This document shows positions 28,487 through 37,757 of a DNA stretch of 64,000 bases, piece by piece. The DNA is taken from contig JBALVL010000003.1 in the NCBI GenBank assembly GCA_036961355.1, positions 62,001 to 126,000 of the forward strand. The letters run 5' to 3'. This stretch comes from Motiliproteus sp036961355. Its GTDB lineage: Bacteria; Pseudomonadota; Gammaproteobacteria; Pseudomonadales; Balneatricaceae. How positions within the stretch are numbered: position 1 is the stretch's first letter; every line of letters begins with the position of its first letter. Below the pieces are notes generated by a model. The model saw only the letters and a program-made list of their open reading frames with translations, did no database searches and was not told the DNA's origin. A program made the position numbers and the translations under genes.

Positions 28487-29166
28487 TGAGTCTGAGAGTG
28501 CCGGAAAACCTGACCAATGATTGTCTGCCAATATTGACTAAAGGATTGAAAAAACTCAGCTTAATATTGAGTGATGAGCAGCAACAGCAATTGCTAGACT
28601 ACGTCGGTTTATTGCTTAAATGGAATCGCACCTATAATCTCACCGCTATTCGCGAGCCGCAGGCGATGGTTGAGCGACATCTGCTTGATAGCCTGAGTGT
28701 GGCAGCTTACATCGAAGGCGATAGCATTGCAGATGTTGGAACAGGACCCGGTTTACCCGGTGTGGTATTAGCGATTGTTTATCCCGATAAGCAGTTTATG
28801 CTGATGGATTCCAACGGAAAAAAAACCCGCTTCTTGCAACAAGCGAAGATGGAACTGCGGTTGGCCAACGTTGAAATTTACAATGGCCGCGTTGAGGCTT
28901 TTGATCCGCAGCAACGGTTTGATGCCGTGATTTCGCGAGCCTTCGCTTCGCTTGATGATATGCTGGGATGGACAGAGAAGTTATGCCACCGTAACGGTGT
29001 TTTTCTGGCGATGAAGGGAGTTTACCCGGAGCAGGAATTAGCAGATCTTCCCGAACGTTTTCAACTTCTGGCTTCACATAAGCTAATGGTTCCACACTGT
29101 AATGGTGAGCGACACTTGATGGTGCTCAAAAACATAAACCCGACAAATGAAGATTCTGCGGAGTAA
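28486..29166 (+). CDS. rsmG: 16S rRNA m7G527 methyltransferase
   Basis: Methylates G527 in the 530 loop of 16S rRNA. The 226 residues include the family sequence LLKWNRTYNLTAIRE, the HLLDSLSV helix and the SAM loop ADVGTGPGLPGVVLAI. Its start overlaps the mnmG stop by one base (TAATG). It is about 15 residues longer at the N-terminus than many relatives, so an internal start is possible. Co-expression with mnmG is very likely. Confidence 0.95.
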   Translation: MSLRVPENLTNDCLPILTKGLKKLSLILSDEQQQQLLDYVGLLLKWNRTYNLTAIREPQAMVERHLLDSLSVAAYIEGDSIADVGTGPGLPGVVLAIVYPDKQFMLMDSNGKKTRFLQQAKMELRLANVEIYNGRVEAFDPQQRFDAVISRAFASLDDMLGWTEKLCHRNGVFLAMKGVYPEQELADLPERFQLLASHKLMVPHCNGERHLMVLKNINPTNEDSAE

Positions 29167-29178
29167 GGAAACCCCTCA

Positions 29179-29964
29179 ATGGTTAAAATCCTGGCTGTAG
29201 TTAATCAGAAAGGCGGAGTCGGTAAGACCACCTCCTGTGTCAATCTGGCTGCGTCGTTGGCTGCAACGAAACGTCGTGTACTGATGGTTGATCTTGACCC
29301 GCAGGGTAACGCCACTATGGGCGCCGGTGTTGATAAGTATCAACTAGAACGCTCGGTCTACGATGTGCTGACCGGACGGGTTGATCCGCAGCAAGCAATC
29401 ACCTCTGACACCAACGGTGGCTTTGATCTGATGCCCTCAAACGGTGATCTGACGGCAGCAGAGGTCGAGCTGATCACCGTCAAACGTAAAGAGTTTCGAC
29501 TCAAGCAAGCGCTTAGCCAAGTGCAGGAAAACTACGATTATATTCTGATCGACTGCCCGCCTTCGCTCAATATGCTGACCGTCAACGCGTTGGTGTCGGC
29601 CCACAGTGTCATCATCCCGATGCAATGTGAGTACTATGCCTTAGAAGGGATTTCGGCTTTGATGAGTACCATTGAGACGATCAGAGCATTGAATCCGACA
29701 CTGACGGTAGAGGGGATCTTACGAACCATGTACGATCCGCGAAACAGCCTGACACGCGATGTTTCGAGCCAGCTGTTGGAGTACTTTGGCGACAAGGTGT
29801 ACCGCACAGTGATTCCGCGAAATGTGCGTCTGGCCGAGGCGCCGAGTCACGGTTTGCCTGCACTTCTGTACGACCGCAACTCTCGCGGTGCGGTTTCCTA
29901 CCTGGCATTGGCAGGTGAAGTTAACCGTCGCTGCGATCAGTCAGCCAACGCAATAGCTTCTTAA
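29179..29964 (+). CDS. parA: chromosome-partitioning ATPase ParA (Soj)
   Basis: Walker-type ATPase that drives segregation of ParB-parS complexes. The 261 residues carry the deviant Walker A box KGGVGKTTS near residue 11, the A' motif MVDLDPQGNATMG and Walker B (YILIDCPPSLNMLTVNAL). The short N-terminus, without an HTH domain, identifies the chromosomal type. It follows rsmG by 12 bp and is followed by parB. The two parS sites at 12203 and 12557 complete the system. Confidence 0.97.
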   Translation: MVKILAVVNQKGGVGKTTSCVNLAASLAATKRRVLMVDLDPQGNATMGAGVDKYQLERSVYDVLTGRVDPQQAITSDTNGGFDLMPSNGDLTAAEVELITVKRKEFRLKQALSQVQENYDYILIDCPPSLNMLTVNALVSAHSVIIPMQCEYYALEGISALMSTIETIRALNPTLTVEGILRTMYDPRNSLTRDVSSQLLEYFGDKVYRTVIPRNVRLAEAPSHGLPALLYDRNSRGAVSYLALAGEVNRRCDQSANAIAS

Positions 29965-29988
29965 CCCTTTCAACATACGGTAGCAACG

Positions 29989-30861
29989 ATGGTCAAAAAA
30001 CGAGGTCTTGGTCGCGGATTGGACGCCCTGCTAGGCGGTACGGTAATCAACGACGGTCCCCTTGAGCAGCCAACAACGGCTGCCAGCTCTGACGGCTTGC
30101 AAGTGATATCGCTTGATAAAATACAACGTGGTATCTACCAGCCGCGAAGGGATATGGATCAACGGGCGCTGGAGGAGTTGGCCAACTCAATCCGCGCCCA
30201 AGGTGTGATTCAGCCAATCGTGGTGCGCCCTGTGGATATGGGCCGTTATGAGATTATCGCCGGTGAGCGTCGGTGGCGGGCAGCTCAGTTAGCGGGTCTA
30301 ACCGAGATTCCGACCACGATTCGTGATGTGCCGGATGAAGCGGCTATTGCGATGGCGCTGATTGAAAATATTCAGCGCGAGGATCTCAACCCGATCGAAG
30401 AGGCAATAGCACTTCAACGGCTGATGGATGAGTTTGGACTGACGCAACAGAAAGTGGCTGAAGCCGTGGGTAAATCACGAACTACGGTAACCAATCTACT
30501 GCGGCTGATGAAGCTGACTCCCGAAGCCAAGCGGATGCTCGAGTATGGTGACCTTGAGATGGGTCATGCACGGGCATTATTGGCTCTGGATGGCGATAAA
30601 CAGATCGCCGCCGCCAAAGACGTTGTAGCAAGAGGCTTGTCGGTTCGGCAGACCGAAGAGCTGGTAAAGCAGTTACAGGCCGCTCCCAAGAAAAAGCCGC
30701 AATTAACCGTTGATCCTGGCGCAGAGCAGTTGCAACAACGTTGGAGTCAGGCACTGGGAATGCAGGTCAAAATCAAGCATAGCGATAAAGGTGATGGCAA
30801 GTTGACGATAAACTACAAGTCACTAAGTGATATAGAGTCAATTCTAAATAAAATTCAATAA
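29989..30861 (+). CDS. parB: chromosome-partitioning protein ParB (Spo0J)
   Basis: CTP-dependent DNA clamp that loads at parS and spreads. The 290 residues begin with the ParA-stimulating peptide (KKRGLGRGLDALLGG). The CTP-binding N-terminal domain contains YQPRRDMDQ and the GERRWRAAQLAG box. The helix-turn-helix region has TQQKVAEAVGKSRTTVTNLLR, and a C-terminal dimerisation domain completes the protein. It is separated from parA by 24 bp and followed by the ATP synthase operon. Confidence 0.97.
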   Translation: MVKKRGLGRGLDALLGGTVINDGPLEQPTTAASSDGLQVISLDKIQRGIYQPRRDMDQRALEELANSIRAQGVIQPIVVRPVDMGRYEIIAGERRWRAAQLAGLTEIPTTIRDVPDEAAIAMALIENIQREDLNPIEEAIALQRLMDEFGLTQQKVAEAVGKSRTTVTNLLRLMKLTPEAKRMLEYGDLEMGHARALLALDGDKQIAAAKDVVARGLSVRQTEELVKQLQAAPKKKPQLTVDPGAEQLQQRWSQALGMQVKIKHSDKGDGKLTINYKSLSDIESILNKIQ

Positions 30862-30937
30862 TTGTGCTGCAGCAGGGCTAGGTTGATTCTTTGGACCGAT
30901 CCTTGTCATACCTTGGCCCTATTCGGGCAATTGTAGG

Positions 30938-30966
30938 TTGATGCACCAAAGCGAAGCCCCTATAAT
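30938..30966 (+). promoter_or_regulatory. promoter of the atp operon (-35 TTGATG, 17 bp, -10 TATAAT)
   Basis: The -10 is perfect and the spacing optimal. It lies 49 bp before atpI in the 153-bp gap after parB and is the most convincing promoter in the gap. Confidence 0.75.
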
Positions 30967-31014
30967 CCGCAGTCGGTTGATAGGGTGAATCGCCAAATCG
31001 ACACAATCTAAGAG

Positions 31015-31449
31015 TTGATTACGCTAGTGGGTCAAGCTAGAAACCCCAATAATAAAGGCATTACAGCCCACAGACAGCGAAATCAGATTACGGCTCTAAT
31101 CGTGTCGCAGATCGTTCTGACGCTGATTTTAAGTACAGTTGCGTGGCTAAGTGCAGGTTTTATTGCTGGATACTCAGCGTTATTGGGCGGACTGATCTAT
31201 TTAATCCCCTTTGCCTACCAAGCACGTCGGGTGCTACTAAGCGATCCGAATGCAGGACTGCGCCAGAGTGTGCGTGACTTGTATAAGAGCGAAATATGGA
31301 AAATGGCTTTGACGATGGTGTCGTTTGGCACGGTATTCGTACTGGTTAAGCCGATAGAACCATTTTCCCTGTTTGGCGCTTTTATATTGCTTCAGCTGAG
31401 TTCCTGGCTGGCGCCATTACTACAGAATCACAAACTTTTTAAATATTAA
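31015..31449 (+). CDS. atpI: ATP synthase accessory protein I
   Basis: Small hydrophobic protein at the head of the atp operon, thought to assist assembly of the c-ring. About 144 residues with four predicted membrane segments (VSQIVLTLILSTVAWLSAG, ALLGGLIYLIPFAYQA, and two more after residue 95). The GGLIYLIPFA region is typical of the AtpI family. The start is uncertain: no ATG is available, TTG 31015 opens the frame, and GTG 31027 is an alternative. It ends 13 bp before atpB. Confidence 0.85.
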   Translation: MITLVGQARNPNNKGITAHRQRNQITALIVSQIVLTLILSTVAWLSAGFIAGYSALLGGLIYLIPFAYQARRVLLSDPNAGLRQSVRDLYKSEIWKMALTMVSFGTVFVLVKPIEPFSLFGAFILLQLSSWLAPLLQNHKLFKY

Positions 31450-31462
31450 ACGAGAGGAAATC

Positions 31463-32320
31463 ATGGCTGCAGAAGGCGCACTCACGACCTCCGGGTATAT
31501 TAAGCACCACCTGACTAACCTCACCTACGGGCAGCTGCCTGAAGGATTTGAGCGTTATGACGGTAGTGTGCTTAAAGAAGCTACCTGGACCATTGCTCAC
31601 GGCGAAGAAGCCTCATCAATGGGATTCTGGGCAATCAACCTGGATACTATGTTTTTCTCAGTAGGCTTGGGCCTGCTGTTCATCTGGTTGTTCCGCAAGG
31701 CCGCAGTTAAAGCGACTAGCGGCGTTCCCGGTAGCCTGCAGAACTTTGTCGAGGCAATCATCGGGTTTGTTGATGAGAACGTAAAATCTTCGTTCCACAG
31801 CCGTAACGCGGTCGTTGCACCGCTGGCACTGACGATCTTCGTCTGGGTCTGGCTGATGAACTTTATGGATCTGATCCCGATCGACTGGATACCTTACGTG
31901 GCGCAGCAGTTGGGTATTCCGTACCTCAAGATTGTACCGACCACCGACGTCAATGCCACCATGGGTATGGCGCTATCGGTATTCGCACTGATCATCTACT
32001 ACAGCTTGAAGATCAAAGGACCGAAAGAGTTCATCGCAGAATTGACCCTGCAGCCTCTGGGTAAGTACATGATCCCTTTCAACCTGTTTCTGGAAGGTGT
32101 CAACCTAATCGCCAAGCCTGTTTCCCTCGGTCTACGATTGTTCGGCAACATGTACGCCGGTGAGATGATCTTCATCCTGATTGCGCTGTTGCCGTTCTGG
32201 ATGCAGTGGGTGTTGTCTGTACCTTGGGCGATCTTCCACATCCTGATTATCACGCTGCAGGCGTTTATCTTTATGGTGCTGACCGTCGTGTACATGAGCA
32301 TGGCGCACGAGTCGCACTAA
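31463..32320 (+). CDS. atpB: ATP synthase subunit a
   Basis: Membrane subunit providing the proton half-channels of F0. The 285 residues contain several membrane helices and the essential arginine in the motif PVSLGLRLFGNMYAGEM. The N-terminal region SGYIKHHLTNLTYGQLPEG is typical of gammaproteobacterial subunits. A strong ribosome site (GAGAGGAAA) precedes the ATG. Confidence 0.97.
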   Translation: MAAEGALTTSGYIKHHLTNLTYGQLPEGFERYDGSVLKEATWTIAHGEEASSMGFWAINLDTMFFSVGLGLLFIWLFRKAAVKATSGVPGSLQNFVEAIIGFVDENVKSSFHSRNAVVAPLALTIFVWVWLMNFMDLIPIDWIPYVAQQLGIPYLKIVPTTDVNATMGMALSVFALIIYYSLKIKGPKEFIAELTLQPLGKYMIPFNLFLEGVNLIAKPVSLGLRLFGNMYAGEMIFILIALLPFWMQWVLSVPWAIFHILIITLQAFIFMVLTVVYMSMAHESH

Positions 32321-32345
32321 TTTAAAGAATCAAATTTCAAGGGAT

Positions 32346-32373
32346 CGGCGCAGTGGTTGTTACCGAAGCGCCG
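32346..32373 (+). other. hairpin in the atpB-atpE spacer
   Basis: CGGCGC and GCGCCG can pair around a 16-base loop. No T run follows, so it is more likely an mRNA stability or processing element than a terminator. The same 125-bp spacer then has an A/T-rich leader before atpE, the most highly translated gene of the operon. Confidence 0.5.
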
Positions 32374-32445
32374 GTTGCTGAAACGAAGCAAAAAACTTTT
32401 CAATTAACTAAAACTTTCAACTTTTACTCTCAATAGGAGAAAATA

Positions 32446-32688
32446 ATGACTGAAGCAATCGGGCTTATATATATTGCTGGTGCTCTGGTAATGGGTTTGG
32501 GCGCAACTGGTGCTGCAATCGGTATCGGTATCTTGGGTGGTAAGTTCCTGGAAGGCGGTGCACGTCAACCTGAACTGATCCCAATGCTGCGTACTCAGTT
32601 CTTCATCGTGATGGGCCTTGTTGACGCGATCCCTATGATCGGCGTTGGTATCGGCATGTACATCATGTTTGTGGTTGCTGCAGGTTAA
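32446..32688 (+). CDS. atpE: ATP synthase subunit c
   Basis: 80-residue proteolipid that forms the rotating c-ring. It has two membrane helices with a Gly-rich packing face (GLGATGAAIGIGILGGKFLEG), the polar loop RQPE and the proton-carrying acidic residue in the second helix (Asp in GLVDAIPMIGVG). An A-rich leader and AGGAG ribosome site precede it, consistent with high expression. Confidence 0.98.
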   Translation: MTEAIGLIYIAGALVMGLGATGAAIGIGILGGKFLEGGARQPELIPMLRTQFFIVMGLVDAIPMIGVGIGMYIMFVVAAG

Positions 32689-32742
32689 GTTAATACCTTT
32701 TAACTCACTCCTTATTAAGCAAGAGTAACGAGAGGTATTGGC

Positions 32743-33213
32743 GTGAATATCAATGCAACCATCATTGGTCAGGCCATCGCGTTTTTCTTCTTCACATGGT
32801 TCTGCATGAAGTTTGTTTGGCCTCCGGTCATTGAAGCTTTACGCGAACGACAGAAGAAGATTGCCGATGGTTTAGATGCAGCTGATCGTGCCTCGCGCGA
32901 CCTTGAGTTGGCTAAAGAAAAAGCCACTCAGGCACTACGCGAAGGCAAAGAACAGGCTGCGGCCATTATTGAGCAGGCCAATAAGCGTGCTACCCAAATT
33001 GTTGATGAAGCGAAAGAGCTGGCGATCACTGAAGGCTTACGCCTGAAGGAAGCGGCTCAAGCTGAAATCGAGCAGGAAAAGAACCGAGCGAAAGAGGCCC
33101 TGCGGGCTGAAGTAGCAACATTGGCAATTGCTGGTGCGGAGAAGATCCTGGGCAAGGTGGTAGACAGCAAGGCCAGTGCAGAGCTTGTCGACAAGCTTGC
33201 AGCGGAGCTTTAA
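32743..33213 (+). CDS. atpF: ATP synthase subunit b
   Basis: Stator stalk subunit. The 156 residues start with one membrane helix (IIGQAIAFFFFTWFCMKFVW) followed by a long, charged, alanine-rich coiled coil (KKIADGLDAADRASRDL onward). The start codon is GTG at 32743 with AGAGG upstream. Confidence 0.97.
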   Translation: MNINATIIGQAIAFFFFTWFCMKFVWPPVIEALRERQKKIADGLDAADRASRDLELAKEKATQALREGKEQAAAIIEQANKRATQIVDEAKELAITEGLRLKEAAQAEIEQEKNRAKEALRAEVATLAIAGAEKILGKVVDSKASAELVDKLAAEL

Positions 33214-33228
33214 GAAGCGAGGTGAACG

Positions 33229-33765
33229 ATGGCTGAACTAAGTACAGTCGCTCGACCCTATACCAAAGCTGCGTTTGAGTCTGCGCTCGAGCAGAAGTCA
33301 CTGGACCAATGGTCCGAGATGCTCGGTCTGGCTGCGCAAGCGGCACAAGACGAGCAAGTGGCTGAACTGTTAAGAAATCCTGCATTAGCTGCCGAGCAGA
33401 AAGCCGGCCTAATCCTGGATGTCTGCGCAGACAAGCTGAGCGAGCAGGGCCAGAACTTTGTAAAAATTCTGGCTGAAAACAAGCGTCTGCCCGTACTACC
33501 TGAAATTTCCGCGTTGTTTGAACGGTTGAAATCTGAGCAGCAGAAGAGTGTTGATGTTGAAATCACTTCTGCCTTTGCATTGACCAAAGAACAACAGACC
33601 AAGCTAGCTCAGGCACTGGGCACGAAGCTGGACCGTGAAGTCAATATTACAAGCTCTAAAGATGCGAGCTTGATTGGTGGTCTAGTGATTCGTACCGATG
33701 ACCTGGTTATTGACGGCTCGGTCCGAGGTAAGCTCCAGAAGCTTGCCGAAGCCCTGAGTTCCTGA
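33229..33765 (+). CDS. atpH: ATP synthase subunit delta
   Basis: Soluble stator protein that joins the b subunits to the top of F1. 178 residues starting MAELSTVARPYTKAAFE, with the conserved C-terminal signature DASLIGGLVIRTDDLVIDGS. It lies 15 bp after atpF and 16 bp before atpA. Confidence 0.97.
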   Translation: MAELSTVARPYTKAAFESALEQKSLDQWSEMLGLAAQAAQDEQVAELLRNPALAAEQKAGLILDVCADKLSEQGQNFVKILAENKRLPVLPEISALFERLKSEQQKSVDVEITSAFALTKEQQTKLAQALGTKLDREVNITSSKDASLIGGLVIRTDDLVIDGSVRGKLQKLAEALSS

Positions 33766-33781
33766 GCGAGAGGGAAAGAGC

Positions 33782-35326
33782 ATGCAGCAACTGAATCCAT
33801 CTGAGATCAGCGATTTAATTAAGAAGCGCATCGACAAGCTCGATGTTTCTTCTGAGGCCCAGAATGAGGGCACAGTAGTCAGCGTATCCGACGGTATCAT
33901 CCGTATTCACGGATTGGCTGACGTAATGAACGGGGAGATGATCGAATTCCCTGGTGGTATCTATGGTATGGCACTGAACCTGGAGCAAGACTCCGTAGGT
34001 GCTGTTGTTCTGGGTGATTACCTGGGGCTGAAAGAGGGCATGACTGCCCGCTGTACCGGCCGTATCCTTGAAGTACCTGTTGGTAACGAGCTACTTGGCC
34101 GTGTTGTTGACACGCTGGGTAACCCGATCGATGGTAAAGGCGAACTGGGTACTACCGAAACCGATGCAATCGAAAAAGTGGCACCGGGTGTAATCTGGCG
34201 TCAGTCTGTAGACCAGCCGATGCAGACTGGCTACAAGGCGATCGATTCGATGGTTCCTGTTGGTCGTGGTCAGCGTGAGCTGATCATCGGTGACCGTCAG
34301 ACTGGTAAGACCGCAATTGCGATTGATGCCATCATCAATCAGAAAAACACCGGTGTTAAGTGTGTTTACGTTGCGATCGGACAGAAGCAGTCAACCATTG
34401 CCGGTATCGTGCGTAAGCTCGAAGAGCACGGTGCGCTAGACAACACCATCATCGTTGCCGCTGGTGCTTCTGACCCGGCTGCGATGCAGTACATGGCGGC
34501 ATACGCCGGTTGTACTATGGGTGAATACTTCCGTGACCGCGGTGAAGACGCGTTGATCGTATACGATGATCTGACCAAGCAGGCTTGGGCCTACCGTCAG
34601 ACTTCATTGTTGCTCAAACGTCCACCAGGACGTGAAGCTTACCCGGGTGACGTTTTCTATCTCCATAGCCGTCTGCTAGAGCGAGCAGCTCGAGTCAGCG
34701 TTGACTATGTTGAGAAGTTCACCAACGGTGAAGTGAAAGGCAAGACCGGTTCTTTGACCGCGCTGCCGATCATCGAAACACAAGGTGGTGACGTATCTGC
34801 GTTCGTACCGACCAACGTGATCTCGATCACCGATGGTCAGATCTTCCTCGAGACCGACCTGTTCAACGCCGGCATCCGCCCTGCGATGAACGCCGGTGTA
34901 TCTGTATCACGAGTTGGTGGTGCAGCACAGAGCAAGATCATCAAGAAGCTGGGCGGCGGTATCCGTTTGGCCCTGGCTCAGTATCGTGAACTGGCAGCAT
35001 TCTCCCAGTTTGCTTCTGACCTTGATGAAGCGACGCGTAAACAGCTCGAGCACGGCCAGGCCGTTACCGAACTGATGAAGCAGAAGCAGTTCTCACCCAT
35101 GAGCTTGGCTCAAATGGGCTTGGTACTGTACACCGCTAACGAAGGTTTCCTCGAAGGTATCGCGATCAATAAGATCCTCGACTTCGAAGCCGCACTGCTA
35201 GCCTACTTTGCTTCTGAGCACGCTGATCTTTGTAAGAAGATCGATGAAAGCGGCGCTTATAACGACGACATCGCTGCCGAGTTCAAAGCCGGCATCGAGA
35301 AGTTCAAGAGCACCCAGACTTGGTAA
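33782..35326 (+). CDS. atpA: ATP synthase subunit alpha
   Basis: Non-catalytic nucleotide-binding subunit of F1, 514 residues. The P-loop is GDRQTGKTAIAIDAI near residue 170. The arginine-finger region is in the C-terminal half, in the segment RPAMNAGVSVSRVGG. The N-terminus LNPSEISDLIKKRI binds subunit delta. Confidence 0.98.
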   Translation: MQQLNPSEISDLIKKRIDKLDVSSEAQNEGTVVSVSDGIIRIHGLADVMNGEMIEFPGGIYGMALNLEQDSVGAVVLGDYLGLKEGMTARCTGRILEVPVGNELLGRVVDTLGNPIDGKGELGTTETDAIEKVAPGVIWRQSVDQPMQTGYKAIDSMVPVGRGQRELIIGDRQTGKTAIAIDAIINQKNTGVKCVYVAIGQKQSTIAGIVRKLEEHGALDNTIIVAAGASDPAAMQYMAAYAGCTMGEYFRDRGEDALIVYDDLTKQAWAYRQTSLLLKRPPGREAYPGDVFYLHSRLLERAARVSVDYVEKFTNGEVKGKTGSLTALPIIETQGGDVSAFVPTNVISITDGQIFLETDLFNAGIRPAMNAGVSVSRVGGAAQSKIIKKLGGGIRLALAQYRELAAFSQFASDLDEATRKQLEHGQAVTELMKQKQFSPMSLAQMGLVLYTANEGFLEGIAINKILDFEAALLAYFASEHADLCKKIDESGAYNDDIAAEFKAGIEKFKSTQTW

Positions 35327-35331
35327 ACAGC

Positions 35332-35349
35332 CAGGGACTTCGGTCCCTG
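35332..35349 (+). other. UUCG-loop hairpin between atpA and atpG
   Basis: CAGGGAC and GTCCCTG pair perfectly around TTCG, an extra-stable tetraloop. There is no T run, so it probably acts on mRNA stability and not as a terminator within the operon. Confidence 0.7.
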
Positions 35350-35394
35350 ATTACCATGTTGGGTAAAGCGAAACGAACTTAAAGGCAAAGTGAT

Positions 35395-36258
35395 ATGGCA
35401 GTCGGAAAAGAGATTAAAACCCAGATTGCGAGTATCCAGAGCACACGTAAGATCACCAGCGCCATGGAAATGGTTGCTGCGTCGAAAATGCGCCGCGCTC
35501 AGGAGCGCATGCAAGCGACCCGCCCTTATGCGGAGCGTATGCGTGGTGTAATCGCTCATCTGGCTAAATCGAACCCTGAATACAAGCACCTGTATCTGCA
35601 GGAGCGGGAAGTAAAACGGGTTGGCTATATCGTTGTTTCAACTGATCGCGGCCTTTGTGGCGGCTTGAACATCAATGCGTTCAAGACCCTGGTCCGTGAC
35701 ATGATCGAGCTCAATGGCAACAATATCGAGATTGATATTTGCGCCATGGGTGCCAAGGCAGGAAGTTTCTTTAACAGCTACGGCGGTAACGTCGTAGCTG
35801 CGACTTCTGGTCTGGGCGATGCCCCTGAGATCGGTGCCCTGATCGGCAGCGTCAAGGTTATGCTTGATGCCTATGCTGACGGCAAGATTGATCAGTTGCA
35901 CATCGTATATAACAACTTCGTCAACACAATGAGCCAGTCACCGGTCATTGAACAGCTCCTGCCCCTCAAAGCAGAAGACGATGACGATGGTCTGAGCCAT
36001 CACTGGGATTACATCTATGAGCCCGATGCAAAAGCGCTTATGGATGGTCTATTGACTCGTTATATTGAGTCCCTGGTGTATCAGGCTGTAGTTGAAAACA
36101 ATGCCTGTGAGCAAGCTGCACGAATGGTTGCGATGAAGAGCGCTACGGATAATGCCGGCGATCTGATCAAAGACCTGCAGCGGGTTTACAACAAAGCACG
36201 TCAGGCTGCGATCACCCAGGAAATTTCTGAGATCGTGAGTGGAGCGGCTGCTGTTTAA
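35395..36258 (+). CDS. atpG: ATP synthase subunit gamma
   Basis: Central rotor shaft of F1, 287 residues. The N-terminal coiled coil (KTQIASIQSTRKITSAMEMV) and the C-terminal coiled coil (MKSATDNAGDLIKDL, NKARQAAITQEISEIVSGA) are both clear. The start of the central domain is STDRGLCGGLN. Confidence 0.97.
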   Translation: MAVGKEIKTQIASIQSTRKITSAMEMVAASKMRRAQERMQATRPYAERMRGVIAHLAKSNPEYKHLYLQEREVKRVGYIVVSTDRGLCGGLNINAFKTLVRDMIELNGNNIEIDICAMGAKAGSFFNSYGGNVVAATSGLGDAPEIGALIGSVKVMLDAYADGKIDQLHIVYNNFVNTMSQSPVIEQLLPLKAEDDDDGLSHHWDYIYEPDAKALMDGLLTRYIESLVYQAVVENNACEQAARMVAMKSATDNAGDLIKDLQRVYNKARQAAITQEISEIVSGAAAV

Positions 36259-36295
36259 CAGCGCCACAGGTGAATTAGGTTAAGAGGACTCGAAT

Positions 36296-37675
36296 ATGAG
36301 TAGCGGACGTATTGTACAAATCATCGGTGCCGTTATCGACGTTGAGTTTCCGCGCGATGCAGTACCCAATGTTTATGACGCGCTGAATGTAAGCTCAAAA
36401 GACGTGACTCTGGAAGTTCAGCAGCAGCTGGGTGACGGAGTCGTACGTACCATCGCCATGGGTCAGACCGAAGGTCTGAAACGTGGTCTGGACGTAGCAA
36501 ATAGTAACGCCCCAATTCATGTGCCGGTTGGTATCGAAACGCTGGGTCGTATCATGGACGTGCTCGGCAACCCGATCGACGAAGCAGGTCCGATCGGCGA
36601 GCAAGTGCGCATGCCGATCCACCGTAAGTCACCGTCTTATGAAGAGCAGGCCTCTTCCGACGAGTTGCTGGAAACTGGCATCAAGGTTATCGACCTGATC
36701 TGCCCGTTCGCCAAGGGTGGTAAGGTTGGATTGTTCGGTGGTGCCGGTGTAGGCAAGACCGTAAACATGATGGAGCTGATCCGGAACATCGCCATCGAGC
36801 ACAGCGGTTATTCCGTCTTTGCCGGTGTTGGTGAGCGGACACGTGAAGGTAACGACTTCTACCATGAGATGAAAGAGTCCAACGTATTGGACAAAGTATC
36901 TCTGGTATACGGTCAGATGAACGAGCCTCCTGGAAACCGTCTGCGTGTTGCGCTGACCGGTTTGACCATGGCTGAGCAGTTCCGTGACGAAGGTCGTGAC
37001 GTACTGTTGTTCATTGACAACATCTACCGTTACACCCTAGCGGGAACCGAAGTATCCGCACTGCTGGGCCGTATGCCTTCAGCGGTAGGTTACCAGCCGA
37101 CTCTGGCCGAAGAGATGGGCGTTCTGCAAGAGCGTATCACCTCGACCAAGACGGGTTCGATCACCTCTATCCAGGCGGTATACGTACCGGCGGATGACTT
37201 GACCGATCCAAGTCCTGCGACTACTTATGCTCACCTTGATGCTACCTTGATCCTGTCTCGCGACATCGCATCAATGGGTATCTACCCGGCGGTTGACCCA
37301 CTGGATTCTAGCTCTCGTCAGCTGGATCCACTGGTTATCGGTCAGGAGCACTACGATGTGGCACGTAACGTTCAGGGAACCCTGCAGCGTTATAAGGAAC
37401 TAAAGGATATCATTGCGATCCTGGGTATGGACGAGCTGTCAGAAGAAGACAAGCAGACCGTAACTCGTGCTCGTAAGATCACCAACTTCCTGTCTCAGCC
37501 GTTCTTCGTTGCGGAAATCTTCACCGGTTCATCCGGTAAGTATGTACCGCTCAAAGACACCATTGCCAGCTTTATCGGCATCCTAAACGGTGACTACGAC
37601 GACCTGCCAGAGCAAGCGTTCTACATGGTTGGTGGTATCGAAGAAGCAGTGGAGAAAGCTAAGGGTATGAAGTAA
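36296..37675 (+). CDS. atpD: ATP synthase subunit beta
   Basis: Catalytic subunit of F1, 459 residues. P-loop GGAGVGKTVNMMELI near residue 149; catalytic-glutamate motif GERTREGNDF; Walker B LLFIDNIYRYT; signature PAVDPLDSSSR. The order after atpG and before atpC is standard. Confidence 0.98.
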   Translation: MSSGRIVQIIGAVIDVEFPRDAVPNVYDALNVSSKDVTLEVQQQLGDGVVRTIAMGQTEGLKRGLDVANSNAPIHVPVGIETLGRIMDVLGNPIDEAGPIGEQVRMPIHRKSPSYEEQASSDELLETGIKVIDLICPFAKGGKVGLFGGAGVGKTVNMMELIRNIAIEHSGYSVFAGVGERTREGNDFYHEMKESNVLDKVSLVYGQMNEPPGNRLRVALTGLTMAEQFRDEGRDVLLFIDNIYRYTLAGTEVSALLGRMPSAVGYQPTLAEEMGVLQERITSTKTGSITSIQAVYVPADDLTDPSPATTYAHLDATLILSRDIASMGIYPAVDPLDSSSRQLDPLVIGQEHYDVARNVQGTLQRYKELKDIIAILGMDELSEEDKQTVTRARKITNFLSQPFFVAEIFTGSSGKYVPLKDTIASFIGILNGDYDDLPEQAFYMVGGIEEAVEKAKGMK

Positions 37676-37687
37676 GCCGAGGCTTCG

Positions 37688-37708
37688 CGGGAGCTTGCTT
37701 CCGCAATC
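37688..37708 (+). other. hairpin between atpD and atpC
   Basis: GCGGGAGC and GCTTCCGC pair with one G-U around TT. It sits in the 82-bp spacer and is probably an mRNA processing or stability element. The sequence faintly resembles REP-type stems. Confidence 0.5.
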
Positions 37709-37757
37709 CAAGGTTTACAGAAACTCCAGCTTTCAGACACCAATAGAGGCAAAATAG

